Positions 41,596-49,559 of a DNA stretch of 64,000 nt are shown piece by piece (within the stretch, counting starts at the first letter, position 1; every line of letters starts with the position of its first letter). Location: assembly GCF_000478275.1 (NCBI RefSeq), contig NZ_ASJB01000045.1, positions 124,001 to 188,000 on the forward strand. The letters are read 5' to 3'. The stretch comes from Amycolatopsis orientalis DSM 40040 = KCTC 9412. GTDB taxonomy: Bacteria; Actinomycetota; Actinomycetes; Mycobacteriales; Pseudonocardiaceae. Under the pieces are notes generated by a model. The model saw only the letters and a list, made by a program, of their open reading frames with translations, made no database searches and was not told the origin of the DNA. The translations under genes and the position numbers were made by a program.

Positions 41596-43650
41596 CTAAG
41601 AACCGATGTCGGCCAGGCCGTGCCTGCCGGGTTTCCACACCGCCACGACCGAGGGACGGGGCTGGGTTTCGCCGCCGTCCGGCCAATGAGAGGCCGGTTT
41701 GTCGGCGTTCGCGCCGTCCACTTCACCCGGATGCTGGACACAGACCGTGACAATCTTCCGCTCGACGATCGGGCCGCAGGTCTCCGCGCCGCGGGGCACG
41801 GTGAGGAACAGCTTCAGCTCCCCGCGGTTGCGGCCCTCCAGCGGCACCGAATAGAGGCCGTCGTTGATGCCGAGGGCACCCGCCGAGTCGGTGGAGATCC
41901 ACAGGTTGCCGTGCCGGTCGAAGGCCACGTTGTCCGGACTGGAGATCGGCGAGACCTGGTCCTTGGGGAAGCCGGCGAAGTAGGTGTCCGGCGACGCCGG
42001 ATCACCGCAGACGAGGAACAACCGCCAGCTGAACGTGAGCGCGAGCGCGTCCCCGCGACGTTCTTCCAGTTCCAGCACCTGGCCGTGCTTGTTGTTCAGC
42101 CGCGGGTTGGGCTCGGTGGCGCCTTCCTTGCCGGGGTTGCCGCGTTCGACGTTGTTGCTCAGCGCGCAGTAGATCCGGCCGGTGTACGGATGCGCCTGGA
42201 TGTCCTCGGGACGGTCCATCTTGGTGGCGCCCACCCGGTCGGCCGCCTCGCGGGTGAAGACATAGACCTCCTCGGCGGTCATTCCGTCCACAAAGGACTT
42301 GTTGCCGGACGCCAGCGGGATCCACTCGCCGCCGCCGTCGAATTCGCCGTCACCGGGCAGTTTCCCGGTGCCGTCGATCTCCGCGGCCGGGCTGTCGCCG
42401 GTGAAGCGGCCGACGTAGAGCGTGCCGTCGTCGAGCAGGGTCATGTTGTGCCGCCGCGCGTGCGCGCTGTCACCCGGCTTCATGCGGCCCTTCGAGATGA
42501 ACTTGTAGATGTACTCGAAGCGCTCGTCGTCGCCGGAGTAGGCGACCACGCGGCCGTCCTTGGCGACGCGGATGTTCGCCGTCTCGTGCTTGAACCGGCC
42601 CAGATGCGTGTGCTTGACCGGGGTGCTGTCCGGGTCGTTCGGGTCCAGTTCGATCACCCAGCCGAAGCGGTGTGCCTCGTTCGGCTCCCTGGCGATGTCC
42701 CAGCGCGCGTCGAACCGCTCCCATTTCCGGGTGGTCGCGGTGCCCTTGATGCCGTACCGCGCGTAGCGCTTGCGCTTCACCGGATCGGCCACCGTGTCCG
42801 CGTTCCCGAAGTACTGGTTGATGTTCTCCTCGCCGGACAGGATCGTGCCCCACGGCGTGACGCCGCCGGCGCAGTTGTTCATCGTGCCCAGCACGACCGT
42901 GCCGGTGGGGTCGGCGGCGGTCTTGAGCAGGTCACTGCCCGCGGCCGGGCCGGCGACCTTGAACGGGGTGTGCAGCGTGATGCGCCGGTTGTAGCGCGAC
43001 ATCTTCGGCCGCAGATGGCCGGTGTCGCGTCCGCGCGTCACCTGCACGACCGTCAGCCCGTGTGCCGCCCAGGCGATCTTGACCTGCTCCTCGGTCGGGT
43101 TGTTCCGGTCGTAGCCGCGGAACATGAACTCTTCGGAGGTGTACTCGTGATTCGTGACCAGAAGCGCGGAAAGGCCGGAATGGTCCAGCGGGAGCAGCGC
43201 GGCGAAGTCGCAGTTGTAGCCGAACTGCTTCGCCTGCGCCTCGGCGGTCTGGTGGTCGAAGTCGAACTCCGGCGCGCCGGGCAGCACCGCGTCACCCCAG
43301 CGGATGACGATGCCCTGCTCGTAGCCCTCCGGCACCACGACGGCGTCGAGCGTGTTCGGCTGGACCCGCTGGTAGTCGGTGCCGGGTGGTGGCTTGCGCC
43401 GTCCCGCCGGTTCCGCCTCCGGCGCGGCGGAAGCGGGCCCGGCGAGCGCGAGCGGCGTACCGGCGGCCAGCGCGACGACGGCGGTCGCCTTCAACGCGCC
43501 GCGGCGGCTCACCGCGCCGAGCACGTCGGCGAAGGTGGGGTTGTCCGAGGTGTTCGGCGCGTCGTGGAAGCACGCGTCGCCACAGCGGTAGGTACAGGTC
43601 ACTGACGCGCGGCTTGGTGAGTGGCCGGCCAGCAACGGAAGGAACTTCAC
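41596..43650 (-). CDS. PhoX-family phosphatase, Tat-exported, paralogue
   Basis: The 684-residue paralogue of the adjacent PhoX protein is conserved over its full length: C19-x3-C23-x3-C27-x-H29, Tat motif SRRGALK (48-54), PNTLDAVVVPEGYEQGIVIRWGD, CAGGVTPWGT, YSGDDERFEYIYKF and RPEDIQAHP. The start is GTG at 43650 with GGAGG before it. The product should be an extracytoplasmic phosphatase. Tandem duplication with divergence in loops suggests related but not identical substrates or regulation. No convincing PHO box could be placed. Confidence 0.85.
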   Translation of the reverse strand: MKFLPLLAGHSPSRASVTCTYRCGDACFHDAPNTSDNPTFADVLGAVSRRGALKATAVVALAAGTPLALAGPASAAPEAEPAGRRKPPPGTDYQRVQPNTLDAVVVPEGYEQGIVIRWGDAVLPGAPEFDFDHQTAEAQAKQFGYNCDFAALLPLDHSGLSALLVTNHEYTSEEFMFRGYDRNNPTEEQVKIAWAAHGLTVVQVTRGRDTGHLRPKMSRYNRRITLHTPFKVAGPAAGSDLLKTAADPTGTVVLGTMNNCAGGVTPWGTILSGEENINQYFGNADTVADPVKRKRYARYGIKGTATTRKWERFDARWDIAREPNEAHRFGWVIELDPNDPDSTPVKHTHLGRFKHETANIRVAKDGRVVAYSGDDERFEYIYKFISKGRMKPGDSAHARRHNMTLLDDGTLYVGRFTGDSPAAEIDGTGKLPGDGEFDGGGEWIPLASGNKSFVDGMTAEEVYVFTREAADRVGATKMDRPEDIQAHPYTGRIYCALSNNVERGNPGKEGATEPNPRLNNKHGQVLELEERRGDALALTFSWRLFLVCGDPASPDTYFAGFPKDQVSPISSPDNVAFDRHGNLWISTDSAGALGINDGLYSVPLEGRNRGELKLFLTVPRGAETCGPIVERKIVTVCVQHPGEVDGANADKPASHWPDGGETQPRPSVVAVWKPGRHGLADIGS

Positions 43651-43691
43651 GCGGACCTCCGGTCAGGCAGTTCGGAAGGTCGACGCTAAGG

Positions 43692-43730
43692 CACCGGACC
43701 GACGAGAGGAAACCCCTCGTTGGTCCGGTG
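43692..43730 (-). terminator. terminator of the MarR-MFS operon
   Basis: A 15-bp stem with one wobble (43692-43706 with 43716-43730, 9-nt loop) lies 19 nt past the MFS stop codon on the minus strand, between it and the second PhoX gene. Confidence 0.8.
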
Positions 43731-43748
43731 TTCACCCTTCGTTCCGAT

Positions 43749-44966
43749 TCACATCTCTTCGCCGACGAGGACGGCTTCGGCCGGGATCGTGTGCGGGTCG
43801 GCGGACTTCTCGCGGATCGTCAGCAGGGCACCGGCCAGCACGCAGAGGATCGCGGCGATCACGAACGGCGCCTGCTTGGCCCCGAACCACTCGGCGAGGT
43901 GACCGACGATGGTCGCGGCGACCGCGCCGCCGAGCCAGCGGCAGAAGTTGTAACCGGCGCTCGCGACCGGACGCGGAGCACCGCTGATGGACATCGCCGT
44001 CCCGGTGAAGAGCGTGTTGAGCAGGCCCGAGACCAGACCCGACAGGATGATGCCGACCACCAGGACCGGCTTGCTCGGGATCGCCATGATCAGCAGCAGT
44101 ACCGCGTAGCCGAAGACGGCGACCACGGTCGCGTGCCGCTCACCGAGCTTCGCGGCGAGTTTCGGCGCGAGCACCACGCCCGCGACGGCGACCGAAAGGC
44201 CCCAGCCGCAGAAGATCAGTCCGACCGCGACCGCGCTCCACTCCAGTACGAACGGCGACCAGGCCAGCACCACGAAGAACGCGGCGGTGTACAGCGCGGA
44301 ACCGATCGACGTACGCAGCAGCCCGGCGTGCTTCAGCGCGCGGAACGGGTCGAGCAGGCGGATCTTCGGCCGCTTCTCCTTGGCGTCGCTGGTCAGGAAG
44401 ATCGAGCACAGCACGAGTCCGCACAGCATCAGGAGAGAGGTACCGAGGAACGGGCCGCGCCAGGAGATGCTGCCCAGCAGGGCGCCCAGCAGCGGGCCGA
44501 CCGCGAGGCCGACGCCCAGGGCGGCTTCGTACAGCAGGATCGCGCCCGCCTGGCCGCCGGTCGCGGCGCCGACGATCACCGAAAGCGCCGTCGCGATGAA
44601 GAAGGCGTTGCCGAGTCCCCAGATCGCGCGCAACCCGATGAGCTGCTCGATCGACCCGGACGCGGCACACAGCGCGGTGGCGACGACGACCAGCGTCAGC
44701 CCGACGACCACAGTCCGCTTGGCCCCGAACCGGGCGCTCATCGCGCCGGTCACCAGCATGGCGACCGCCTGGACGCCGAGGTAGCTGGAGAACAGCAGTG
44801 TCACCTCGGACGGCGTCGCGTGCAGGCCTTCGGCGATCGACAGCAGGATCGGGTCGACCAGCCCGATCCCCATGAACGCGATGACCGCGGCGAACGCGGT
44901 GATCCATACCTGTTTGGGCTGTCCCTTGACGGCGTCCAACAGGCTCGAGTGGTGCTCAGCGCCCAT
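43749..44966 (-). CDS. MFS transporter, probable drug efflux
   Basis: The 405-residue transporter has twelve predicted TM helices. The segment after TM2 (SARFGAKRTVVVGL) is the MFS loop 2-3 signature, and LIGLRAIWGLGNAF lies in TM4. The group resembles EmrD/Bcr-like or AraJ-like exporters. It overlaps the 3' end of the MarR regulator gene by 11 bp and is thus regulated with it, which points to an inducible efflux pump. The substrate is not known. Confidence 0.85.
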   Translation of the reverse strand: MGAEHHSSLLDAVKGQPKQVWITAFAAVIAFMGIGLVDPILLSIAEGLHATPSEVTLLFSSYLGVQAVAMLVTGAMSARFGAKRTVVVGLTLVVVATALCAASGSIEQLIGLRAIWGLGNAFFIATALSVIVGAATGGQAGAILLYEAALGVGLAVGPLLGALLGSISWRGPFLGTSLLMLCGLVLCSIFLTSDAKEKRPKIRLLDPFRALKHAGLLRTSIGSALYTAAFFVVLAWSPFVLEWSAVAVGLIFCGWGLSVAVAGVVLAPKLAAKLGERHATVVAVFGYAVLLLIMAIPSKPVLVVGIILSGLVSGLLNTLFTGTAMSISGAPRPVASAGYNFCRWLGGAVAATIVGHLAEWFGAKQAPFVIAAILCVLAGALLTIREKSADPHTIPAEAVLVGEEM

Positions 44967-45414
44967 CGCGGATCAGTTCCTCCTTCTTGTCTTCCTGCAG
45001 CAACCTGGTGAGGGCGGGGAGCGCGGCTTCGATGGCGGCGCGATCGGCGTCGTCCAGTCCGAGAAGCCGTTCGCGGAGGAATTCCTCCCTGGCGACGATC
45101 AGCCGCCGATGGAAGCGCTGCCCCACCTCGGTGACCTCGACGAGCACCGCCCGGCCGTCGGCGGGATCGGGACGGCGGCTGACCAGCCCCAGCCGTTCGA
45201 GACGGCGGACGACGTCGGTCATCGTCGGCATCCGGACCTGTTCCAGCTCGGCGAGCGCGCTCATCCGGCGCGGGCCGCCGTTCAGCAGCTCCGACAGCAC
45301 CGACCCCTGGGTGAGGGTGAGCTGGACCTGCGGGGTCTCCCGGCGGACGAGGTAGTACAGCCGGAAGACCAGCGGGCGGAGCCGATGCGCGAGGCCGGCG
45401 ACGGTCGTGGTCAC
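44956..45414 (-). CDS. MarR-family transcriptional regulator
   Basis: The 152-residue winged-helix regulator has ARNA helix TQGSVLSELLNGGPRRMSALAELEQV, recognition helix MPTMTDVVRRLERLGLV, and wing SRRPDPADGRAVLVEVT (about 35-105). The GTG start overlaps a 13-bp inverted repeat that is the likely operator, and no Shine-Dalgarno is visible, so translation may be leaderless. Co-transcription with the MFS gene suggests a ligand-relieved repressor of efflux. Confidence 0.88.
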   Translation of the reverse strand: MTTTVAGLAHRLRPLVFRLYYLVRRETPQVQLTLTQGSVLSELLNGGPRRMSALAELEQVRMPTMTDVVRRLERLGLVSRRPDPADGRAVLVEVTEVGQRFHRRLIVAREEFLRERLLGLDDADRAAIEAALPALTRLLQEDKKEELIRDGR

Positions 45415-45452
45415 TTAGCCATGCTAACTAAAAATACTGAGCATGGCTAAGT
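45413..45452. promoter_or_regulatory. MarR operator, 13-bp perfect inverted repeat
   Basis: ACTTAGCCATGCT (45413-45425) and AGCATGGCTAAGT (45440-45452) are perfect inverted copies with a 14-nt AT-rich spacer. The site overlaps the marR start codon and the region between marR and the divergent HAD gene. Confidence 0.75.
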
Positions 45453-45495
45453 AATCTGCCGCACAAGATCTCCCGCGACGTTCTAGGGTTGTGGT

Positions 45496-46140
45496 GTGGA
45501 AGCGGTGATCTTCGATCTCGACGGTGTCCTGGTGGATTCGGAAAAGATGTGGGACGAGGTCCGACGGGCGGTCGCGTACGAGTTCCACGGCACCTGGCGT
45601 GACGAATCGACCAGGGCCATGCAGGGGATGAGCACCCCGGAATGGGCCGCCTACCTGGCACACGACCTGGGCGTCCAGCTCCGTCCGGCGGACGTCGCGC
45701 AGGTGGTGATCGAGCGCATGGCGCGCCGGTACGCGGAAAAGCCCCCGATCATCCCCGGCGGGCCGGACGTCGTCCGCGAGGTGGCGAAGCACTGGCCGGT
45801 GGCGATCGCGAGTTCGTCGCCGCCACTGCTGATCAAGGCGTTCCTGGACATCACGCGGCTACCGGTGCCGACGGCGGTGTCGTCGGAGCAGGTCGGCGCG
45901 GGGAAACCGGCGCCCGACGTGTACCTGAAGGCGGCCGAGCTGCTGGGCGCGGAGCCGAAGAACTGCGCGGCCGTGGAGGACACGACGAACGGGCTTCGCG
46001 CCGCGCTGGCCGCGGGGATGACGGTGTTCGCGGTGCCGAACCCGCATTTCCCGCCGGATCCCGCGGTGCTGGCGGAGACGACGGTGGTCGAGACGATCAC
46101 CGATCTGCCTGCGGCCTTGGCGTCACTACCCGATGCCTGA
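45496..46140 (+). CDS. HAD-family hydrolase, beta-phosphoglucomutase-like subgroup
   Basis: The 214-residue phosphohydrolase has catalytic motif DLDGVLVDSE with Asp7 and Asp9, a helical cap (15-80), motif II SSS (about 117), motif III Lys in GAGKPAPD, and motif IV VEDTTNGLRAA. This is a subclass I HAD (CbbY/phosphoglycolate phosphatase-like) enzyme. The substrate is probably a small sugar phosphate. The GTG at 45496 has no strong Shine-Dalgarno. Divergent from the MarR gene. Confidence 0.85.
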   Translation: MEAVIFDLDGVLVDSEKMWDEVRRAVAYEFHGTWRDESTRAMQGMSTPEWAAYLAHDLGVQLRPADVAQVVIERMARRYAEKPPIIPGGPDVVREVAKHWPVAIASSSPPLLIKAFLDITRLPVPTAVSSEQVGAGKPAPDVYLKAAELLGAEPKNCAAVEDTTNGLRAALAAGMTVFAVPNPHFPPDPAVLAETTVVETITDLPAALASLPDA

Positions 46141-46291
46141 CCGGCATGATGGCGAACCCACTGTAACCGTCGAGCTGGTCCGAGCCGCCCGCGAGCAGGG
46201 CTACGCGGAGCCGACACCGAAGCCGAGGACTGAGTCAGCGTGCCGCGCAAGAATCCGCATTCGACGCGTCAGGCGATCGCTCGCGGCGTAG
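46133..46291 (+). CDS. possible 52-residue small ORF overlapping the HAD and membrane-protein genes
   Basis: An ATG at 46133 overlaps the HAD stop codon by 8 nt and opens a frame for 52 residues, beginning MPDRHDGEPTVTVELVRAA and rich in charged residues, to TAG at 46289-46291. Codons are G/C-biased at third positions to about residue 35, then coding character drops where the membrane-protein gene starts in another frame. It may be a real coupled peptide or the N-terminal piece of the next gene separated by a frameshift. Confidence 0.3.
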   Translation: MPDRHDGEPTVTVELVRAAREQGYAEPTPKPRTESACRARIRIRRVRRSLAA

Positions 46292-46737
46292 CGGCCTCTT
46301 TGACCTTCATGTGCATCTACACAGCCTTGCTTTTCGGGAGTCAACCGGCTTCGGGCGCCGCGTTCCTTCTCGCCACAGGACCACTTCTGCTCATGATGCA
46401 GATTCGCGTCATGCTCACAGCCACACCTGGTGTAAGTCGAGCAGATCGAGAAGCGTTGGACGAGAAGCACCTGAAGGCGACCTGCATCGCCTCTTTCGCC
46501 TTGATCATGGCCTTGATCATCAGCATTGCGAAGCCAGCCGAATCCTACGGGTTGGTTCTGGCCGGGATCATGGCGATTCCCGTATGGACGAACACGATCG
46601 AATGCCGGACGATCATCGCTCGTTATATCGAGCGGGATCGACGCGCCGCTGCGCGGTACAAGTATCTTCACCAGGAGGCACAGCAACGCGCAACCACGAA
46701 TCCCCCATTCACTCGGACACCCCACCCCCGCGTATGA
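46240..46737 (+). CDS. small membrane protein of unknown function
   Basis: The 165-residue protein has four hydrophobic segments (about residues 15-33, 37-55, 82-99 and 104-120) with a basic cytoplasmic tail (IERDRRAAARYKYLHQEAQQR). Its third-position G/C content looks lower than neighbouring genes, suggesting recent arrival or weak constraint. GTG at 46240 was taken as the start, but the upstream small ORF in another frame could represent its missing N-terminus. No family recognised. Confidence 0.5.
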   Translation: MPRKNPHSTRQAIARGVAASLTFMCIYTALLFGSQPASGAAFLLATGPLLLMMQIRVMLTATPGVSRADREALDEKHLKATCIASFALIMALIISIAKPAESYGLVLAGIMAIPVWTNTIECRTIIARYIERDRRAAARYKYLHQEAQQRATTNPPFTRTPHPRV

Positions 46738-46810
46738 TCACCAAGGATCGTCCCCCGAACCTGGCAGTAGGGATCTCACCTCTGGCGATCGACGCGGATA
46801 CTCCTGCGCG

Positions 46811-47323
46811 CTAATTGCCCGGCTTGGGCGTACCGTCGCGCCACACACAGGGCGATGAAACCTTGAGATGGACTTCACCGACATTATTGGCCTGCAATCC
46901 CATCGTGAAACCGTCTACATTGTTCTTCGCACCGAGAAATTCGCCTTTCTGGTCATCGGTAACGGTGAAGCCGATCTTCTCCAAGAGAGATCGCATATTC
47001 TGAAAGTACGCCGGTACTTGTTCCGGGGTGACACCCTCAAGCTGGTAGCTCACGCGAGCGTCCCGCCGGTCCGGGGACGGGCTACCGTCGGCGTTGGAGC
47101 ATGGGAAATCGTAGTTCTTGTACGGGTTCACGAACTTGGCCTGCGGGTTCAGCGCCGCCCGAGCTTGCTCGGCGTAGTCGTCCACCTTACGAGCGGCATC
47201 CGCAAGCGTGATCGTTGGTTCCACGCTGCCTCCGTCTTCGGGTTCATCCACCCCACAGGCCGTCGACAACAGTGTTGTCGCGACGACCACCGCGAGAATG
47301 GCTTTAACTGAAATTCTGTTCAT
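46811..47323 (-). CDS. lipoprotein of unknown function, downstream of the type VII-like pair
   Basis: The 170-residue precursor has an N-terminal signal and lipobox LSTAC (19-23) with lipidation at Cys23, followed by an acidic linker and a globular domain. That domain includes EGVTPEQVPAYFQNMRSLLEKIGFTVTDD and VHLKVSSPCVW. It is the last gene of a three-gene minus-strand cluster, 18 nt after the hydrolase gene. Surface location and position suggest a partner or protective protein for the exported hydrolase. The family is not recognised. Confidence 0.7.
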   Translation of the reverse strand: MNRISVKAILAVVVATTLLSTACGVDEPEDGGSVEPTITLADAARKVDDYAEQARAALNPQAKFVNPYKNYDFPCSNADGSPSPDRRDARVSYQLEGVTPEQVPAYFQNMRSLLEKIGFTVTDDQKGEFLGAKNNVDGFTMGLQANNVGEVHLKVSSPCVWRDGTPKPGN

Positions 47324-47341
47324 CTGTCTTCCCGGCTTGGG

Positions 47342-49057
47342 TCACGGTTGCCGCCCCGCGACTATCTTGCCCATACCTCGGAGAGACGGGCTGTCTTGCT
47401 TCCAGTACTCCCCGTGAGCTTCCACGCTCGGCAACTCGGCGGGTCCACCGGCCGTGGTTCCGCGGTTCGATTCGAAGGTCTTACCGCCGAATTCCGGATC
47501 CATGGGGTCGGGACCGAGTGGATCGATGAGCATGCCTTCCCCTCCTGGCATACGGGGGAAGTTGGTGACGTTGATGACGTCCTTCTCGGCCGTGGTCGAG
47601 TAGACATGATCGGGCGCGATATTCAGCTGGTGCGCGTAATCCACACCGACACCGGGACTCGCCACGAAAACCATGTCGTCGACGGCGAGGCCGCCATCTC
47701 GTGCGGCGTGCCCCACCACCGTGGTTCCATAGCTGTGGCCGATGGCCGTGCTGTGCGACGGGGCTCCGGTGTGACTCTCCCGCAAGCCATCCTGGAACTT
47801 GTCGAACGCCTGCTTACCGTTGTCCGCGTAGCTCTCACTCCCGGCGTCCAACAGCGTGTCGGGTGCGTCGTATCCCAGCCAAGTGATGACCGAAGTGGAC
47901 CGCCCGCCCGCCTCGATGGCCGCTTGATGCATCGCGTCGCCTCGCGCGGCCTCGTCGGCGAAGGTGGCAAGGTCCGCCGTCGTACCGGGGACGTAGGACG
48001 CCACATGGGCCGCGGTGTCCGGGTTCCCTTTCGCCAGGATGGCTTTACCGTCGTCGTGACCGTCGATGCCCAGTAGGTAGTACTTCTGGTTCTCGGGCGT
48101 CGCCGGGTCCTGCTTGAGCATGGCGTCGAGATCGTCGACACCCTTGATCTTCTTGTCCAACTCGCCGAGTCGTACGGTCAAGGCATCGAACTCGCGCTGG
48201 TCGTTGAGTTTGATCTCCCCACCGCCGGTTCGCCGGAAGTCGTCGATCTTCTTCCGCAGCTCGTCACGCTCCGCTTGGAGACGCGATCGTTCACGGCCGA
48301 TCAGCCCACGGTTCGCGATATCGCGTTGCTTCGCGGAGAAACCGTCCCGTGGCCCGACGAGTTCCGGGCGATCCATGGCCAGCCGGGTCCGCTGAGCTTC
48401 ACTCAAGGTCGCCCAATAGGCGGCGTTCTGTGCCGCTGTCGCTCCTTCGGGCGGTGGCGCGGGAATACTGAGCGCGCCCATGACGGCGCCAGAGTTGCCT
48501 GCCGCCGCCAACGACGTGTTCTCGTTGTCGTTACCGGTCGCGTCGATGGTCTGCCCCGACACGATCCGGTCGAGCACGGGACAGAAGTCATCATCGATGT
48601 CGGTCGCGCTCTTGAGTACCTCGGCGACACGATCGCGCAGTTCCGCCGCGATCGTCGCCCGTTCGCGGGCGACGGCTTCTTTCTCACCCTCTGCGGTTTC
48701 CGGAGGCGGTCCGTTGTCGACGATCTCCCCGTCACCGCCGATGGTGAAGTGGTGCGCCCGGGCGAGCCCCTCGACTTCCTTGATGCCGTTCACGACCCCG
48801 CTGATCGCGTCCCCGACGTCCCCCGCGCTGCGACGAAGCGAGGCGACCTCGGCGGCGTACTCCTCCAGACCATCGATGATCTGACCGACCTCGCTCGCCG
48901 CGGCGGTAGCCGCCTCACCATGCCAGCCATCCGCCGTGTTGATACCGCGCAGATCGTCTGAGCACACGACGACCTTGTTGTACGCGGCATTGATCTCACC
49001 GACCGCGGTTTGCAGAGGTGCGGGATCCCATCGCGTGACCTCAGCCCAGGTGACCAT
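47342..49057 (-). CDS. alpha/beta hydrolase (DUF1023-like) with WXG-type N-terminal helical domain
   Basis: The 571-residue protein has an N-terminal region (1-110) that is helical and carries a W-x-G motif (Trp45-His-Gly47). This is the hallmark of type VII (ESX) substrates. A coiled middle (about 210-300) follows, then a C-terminal alpha/beta hydrolase with nucleophile elbow GHSYG (Ser442), an Asp region TAEKDVIN and His in VEAHGEYW. It matches actinobacterial DUF1023 hydrolases. ATG at 49057 shares a base with the preceding stop codon (TGATG). An exported lipase/esterase-like effector is my inference; the activity is unknown. Confidence 0.75.
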   Translation of the reverse strand: MVTWAEVTRWDPAPLQTAVGEINAAYNKVVVCSDDLRGINTADGWHGEAATAAASEVGQIIDGLEEYAAEVASLRRSAGDVGDAISGVVNGIKEVEGLARAHHFTIGGDGEIVDNGPPPETAEGEKEAVARERATIAAELRDRVAEVLKSATDIDDDFCPVLDRIVSGQTIDATGNDNENTSLAAAGNSGAVMGALSIPAPPPEGATAAQNAAYWATLSEAQRTRLAMDRPELVGPRDGFSAKQRDIANRGLIGRERSRLQAERDELRKKIDDFRRTGGGEIKLNDQREFDALTVRLGELDKKIKGVDDLDAMLKQDPATPENQKYYLLGIDGHDDGKAILAKGNPDTAAHVASYVPGTTADLATFADEAARGDAMHQAAIEAGGRSTSVITWLGYDAPDTLLDAGSESYADNGKQAFDKFQDGLRESHTGAPSHSTAIGHSYGTTVVGHAARDGGLAVDDMVFVASPGVGVDYAHQLNIAPDHVYSTTAEKDVINVTNFPRMPGGEGMLIDPLGPDPMDPEFGGKTFESNRGTTAGGPAELPSVEAHGEYWKQDSPSLRGMGKIVAGRQP

Positions 49058-49377
49058 CAGACCGGCTTCCGCCCACCCGTCGCCTGCACCGGCACGGACA
49101 GCTCCGCCGTGGCGGCATCCTCGCGACCGCTGTAGAGGTCCGCGGCCTTCGCCATGTTCGCCGCGTGCGCGTCGAGACGACGCTCGTACGCCTGCTCGCG
49201 ATCCCGCAAGGCCTGCTTGGCGGCGGCGAGCTTGGCCACGCACTGTGCCCCCGGCATACCGGCATCCCCGGACGGCACGGCCGCGGAGCACTTCGCCCCG
49301 CGCAGCGCGTCCGCGACCCGCGTCGCCGCCTGTCCAGTCCCTCTGATCTTCTCGATCACCACGTCATAGCCGACCAT
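49057..49377 (-). CDS. small WXG100-like protein
   Basis: The 106-residue, mostly helical protein has heptad-like stretches (VIEKIRGTGQAATRVADAL and AKLAAAKQALRDREQAYERRL). Tyr82-S-G-R-Glu86 fits the YxxxD/E type VII secretion signal, and Cys30 and Cys46 could pair. It lacks a W-x-G. It is the first gene of the three-gene cluster and is coupled to the hydrolase gene by TGATG, so it probably acts as its helical partner or targeting factor. No ESX machinery lies in the window. Confidence 0.6.
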   Translation of the reverse strand: MVGYDVVIEKIRGTGQAATRVADALRGAKCSAAVPSGDAGMPGAQCVAKLAAAKQALRDREQAYERRLDAHAANMAKAADLYSGREDAATAELSVPVQATGGRKPV

Positions 49378-49453
49378 CAGGCCTCCCCGCCCTTGGTAGT
49401 CAGACGATCACACTACGGGATCAGAGCAGGTAGCGGCACTGCTCAAGACGGGC

Positions 49454-49532
49454 TGAAGGGGACTTTCACCGCATGTGATGCAGCGAAGGCTCCCTTCACC
49501 GCATCGCATGCGGTGAAGGGAGCCTTCAGCTC
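49454..49532. repeat. 79-nt A-B-A-B-A structured repeat, copy 3
   Basis: Units lie at 49454-49483, 49484-49513 and 49514-49532. The second A-B-A forms a perfect hairpin (GAAGGCTCCCTTC with its complement, CGCAT..ATGCG in the centre). It lies downstream of ino1 on the minus strand. Confidence 0.85.
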
Positions 49533-49559
49533 ACTTCGCGATAACGCGCTACCGGGAGG

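Noticed and set aside
43731..43755. PHO-box-like GTTCACCCTTC-GTTCCGATTCA near the PhoX gene
   Set aside because: It lies beyond the MFS terminator, in the opposite orientation to the PhoX gene and inside the MFS 3' end. The second repeat unit is poor.
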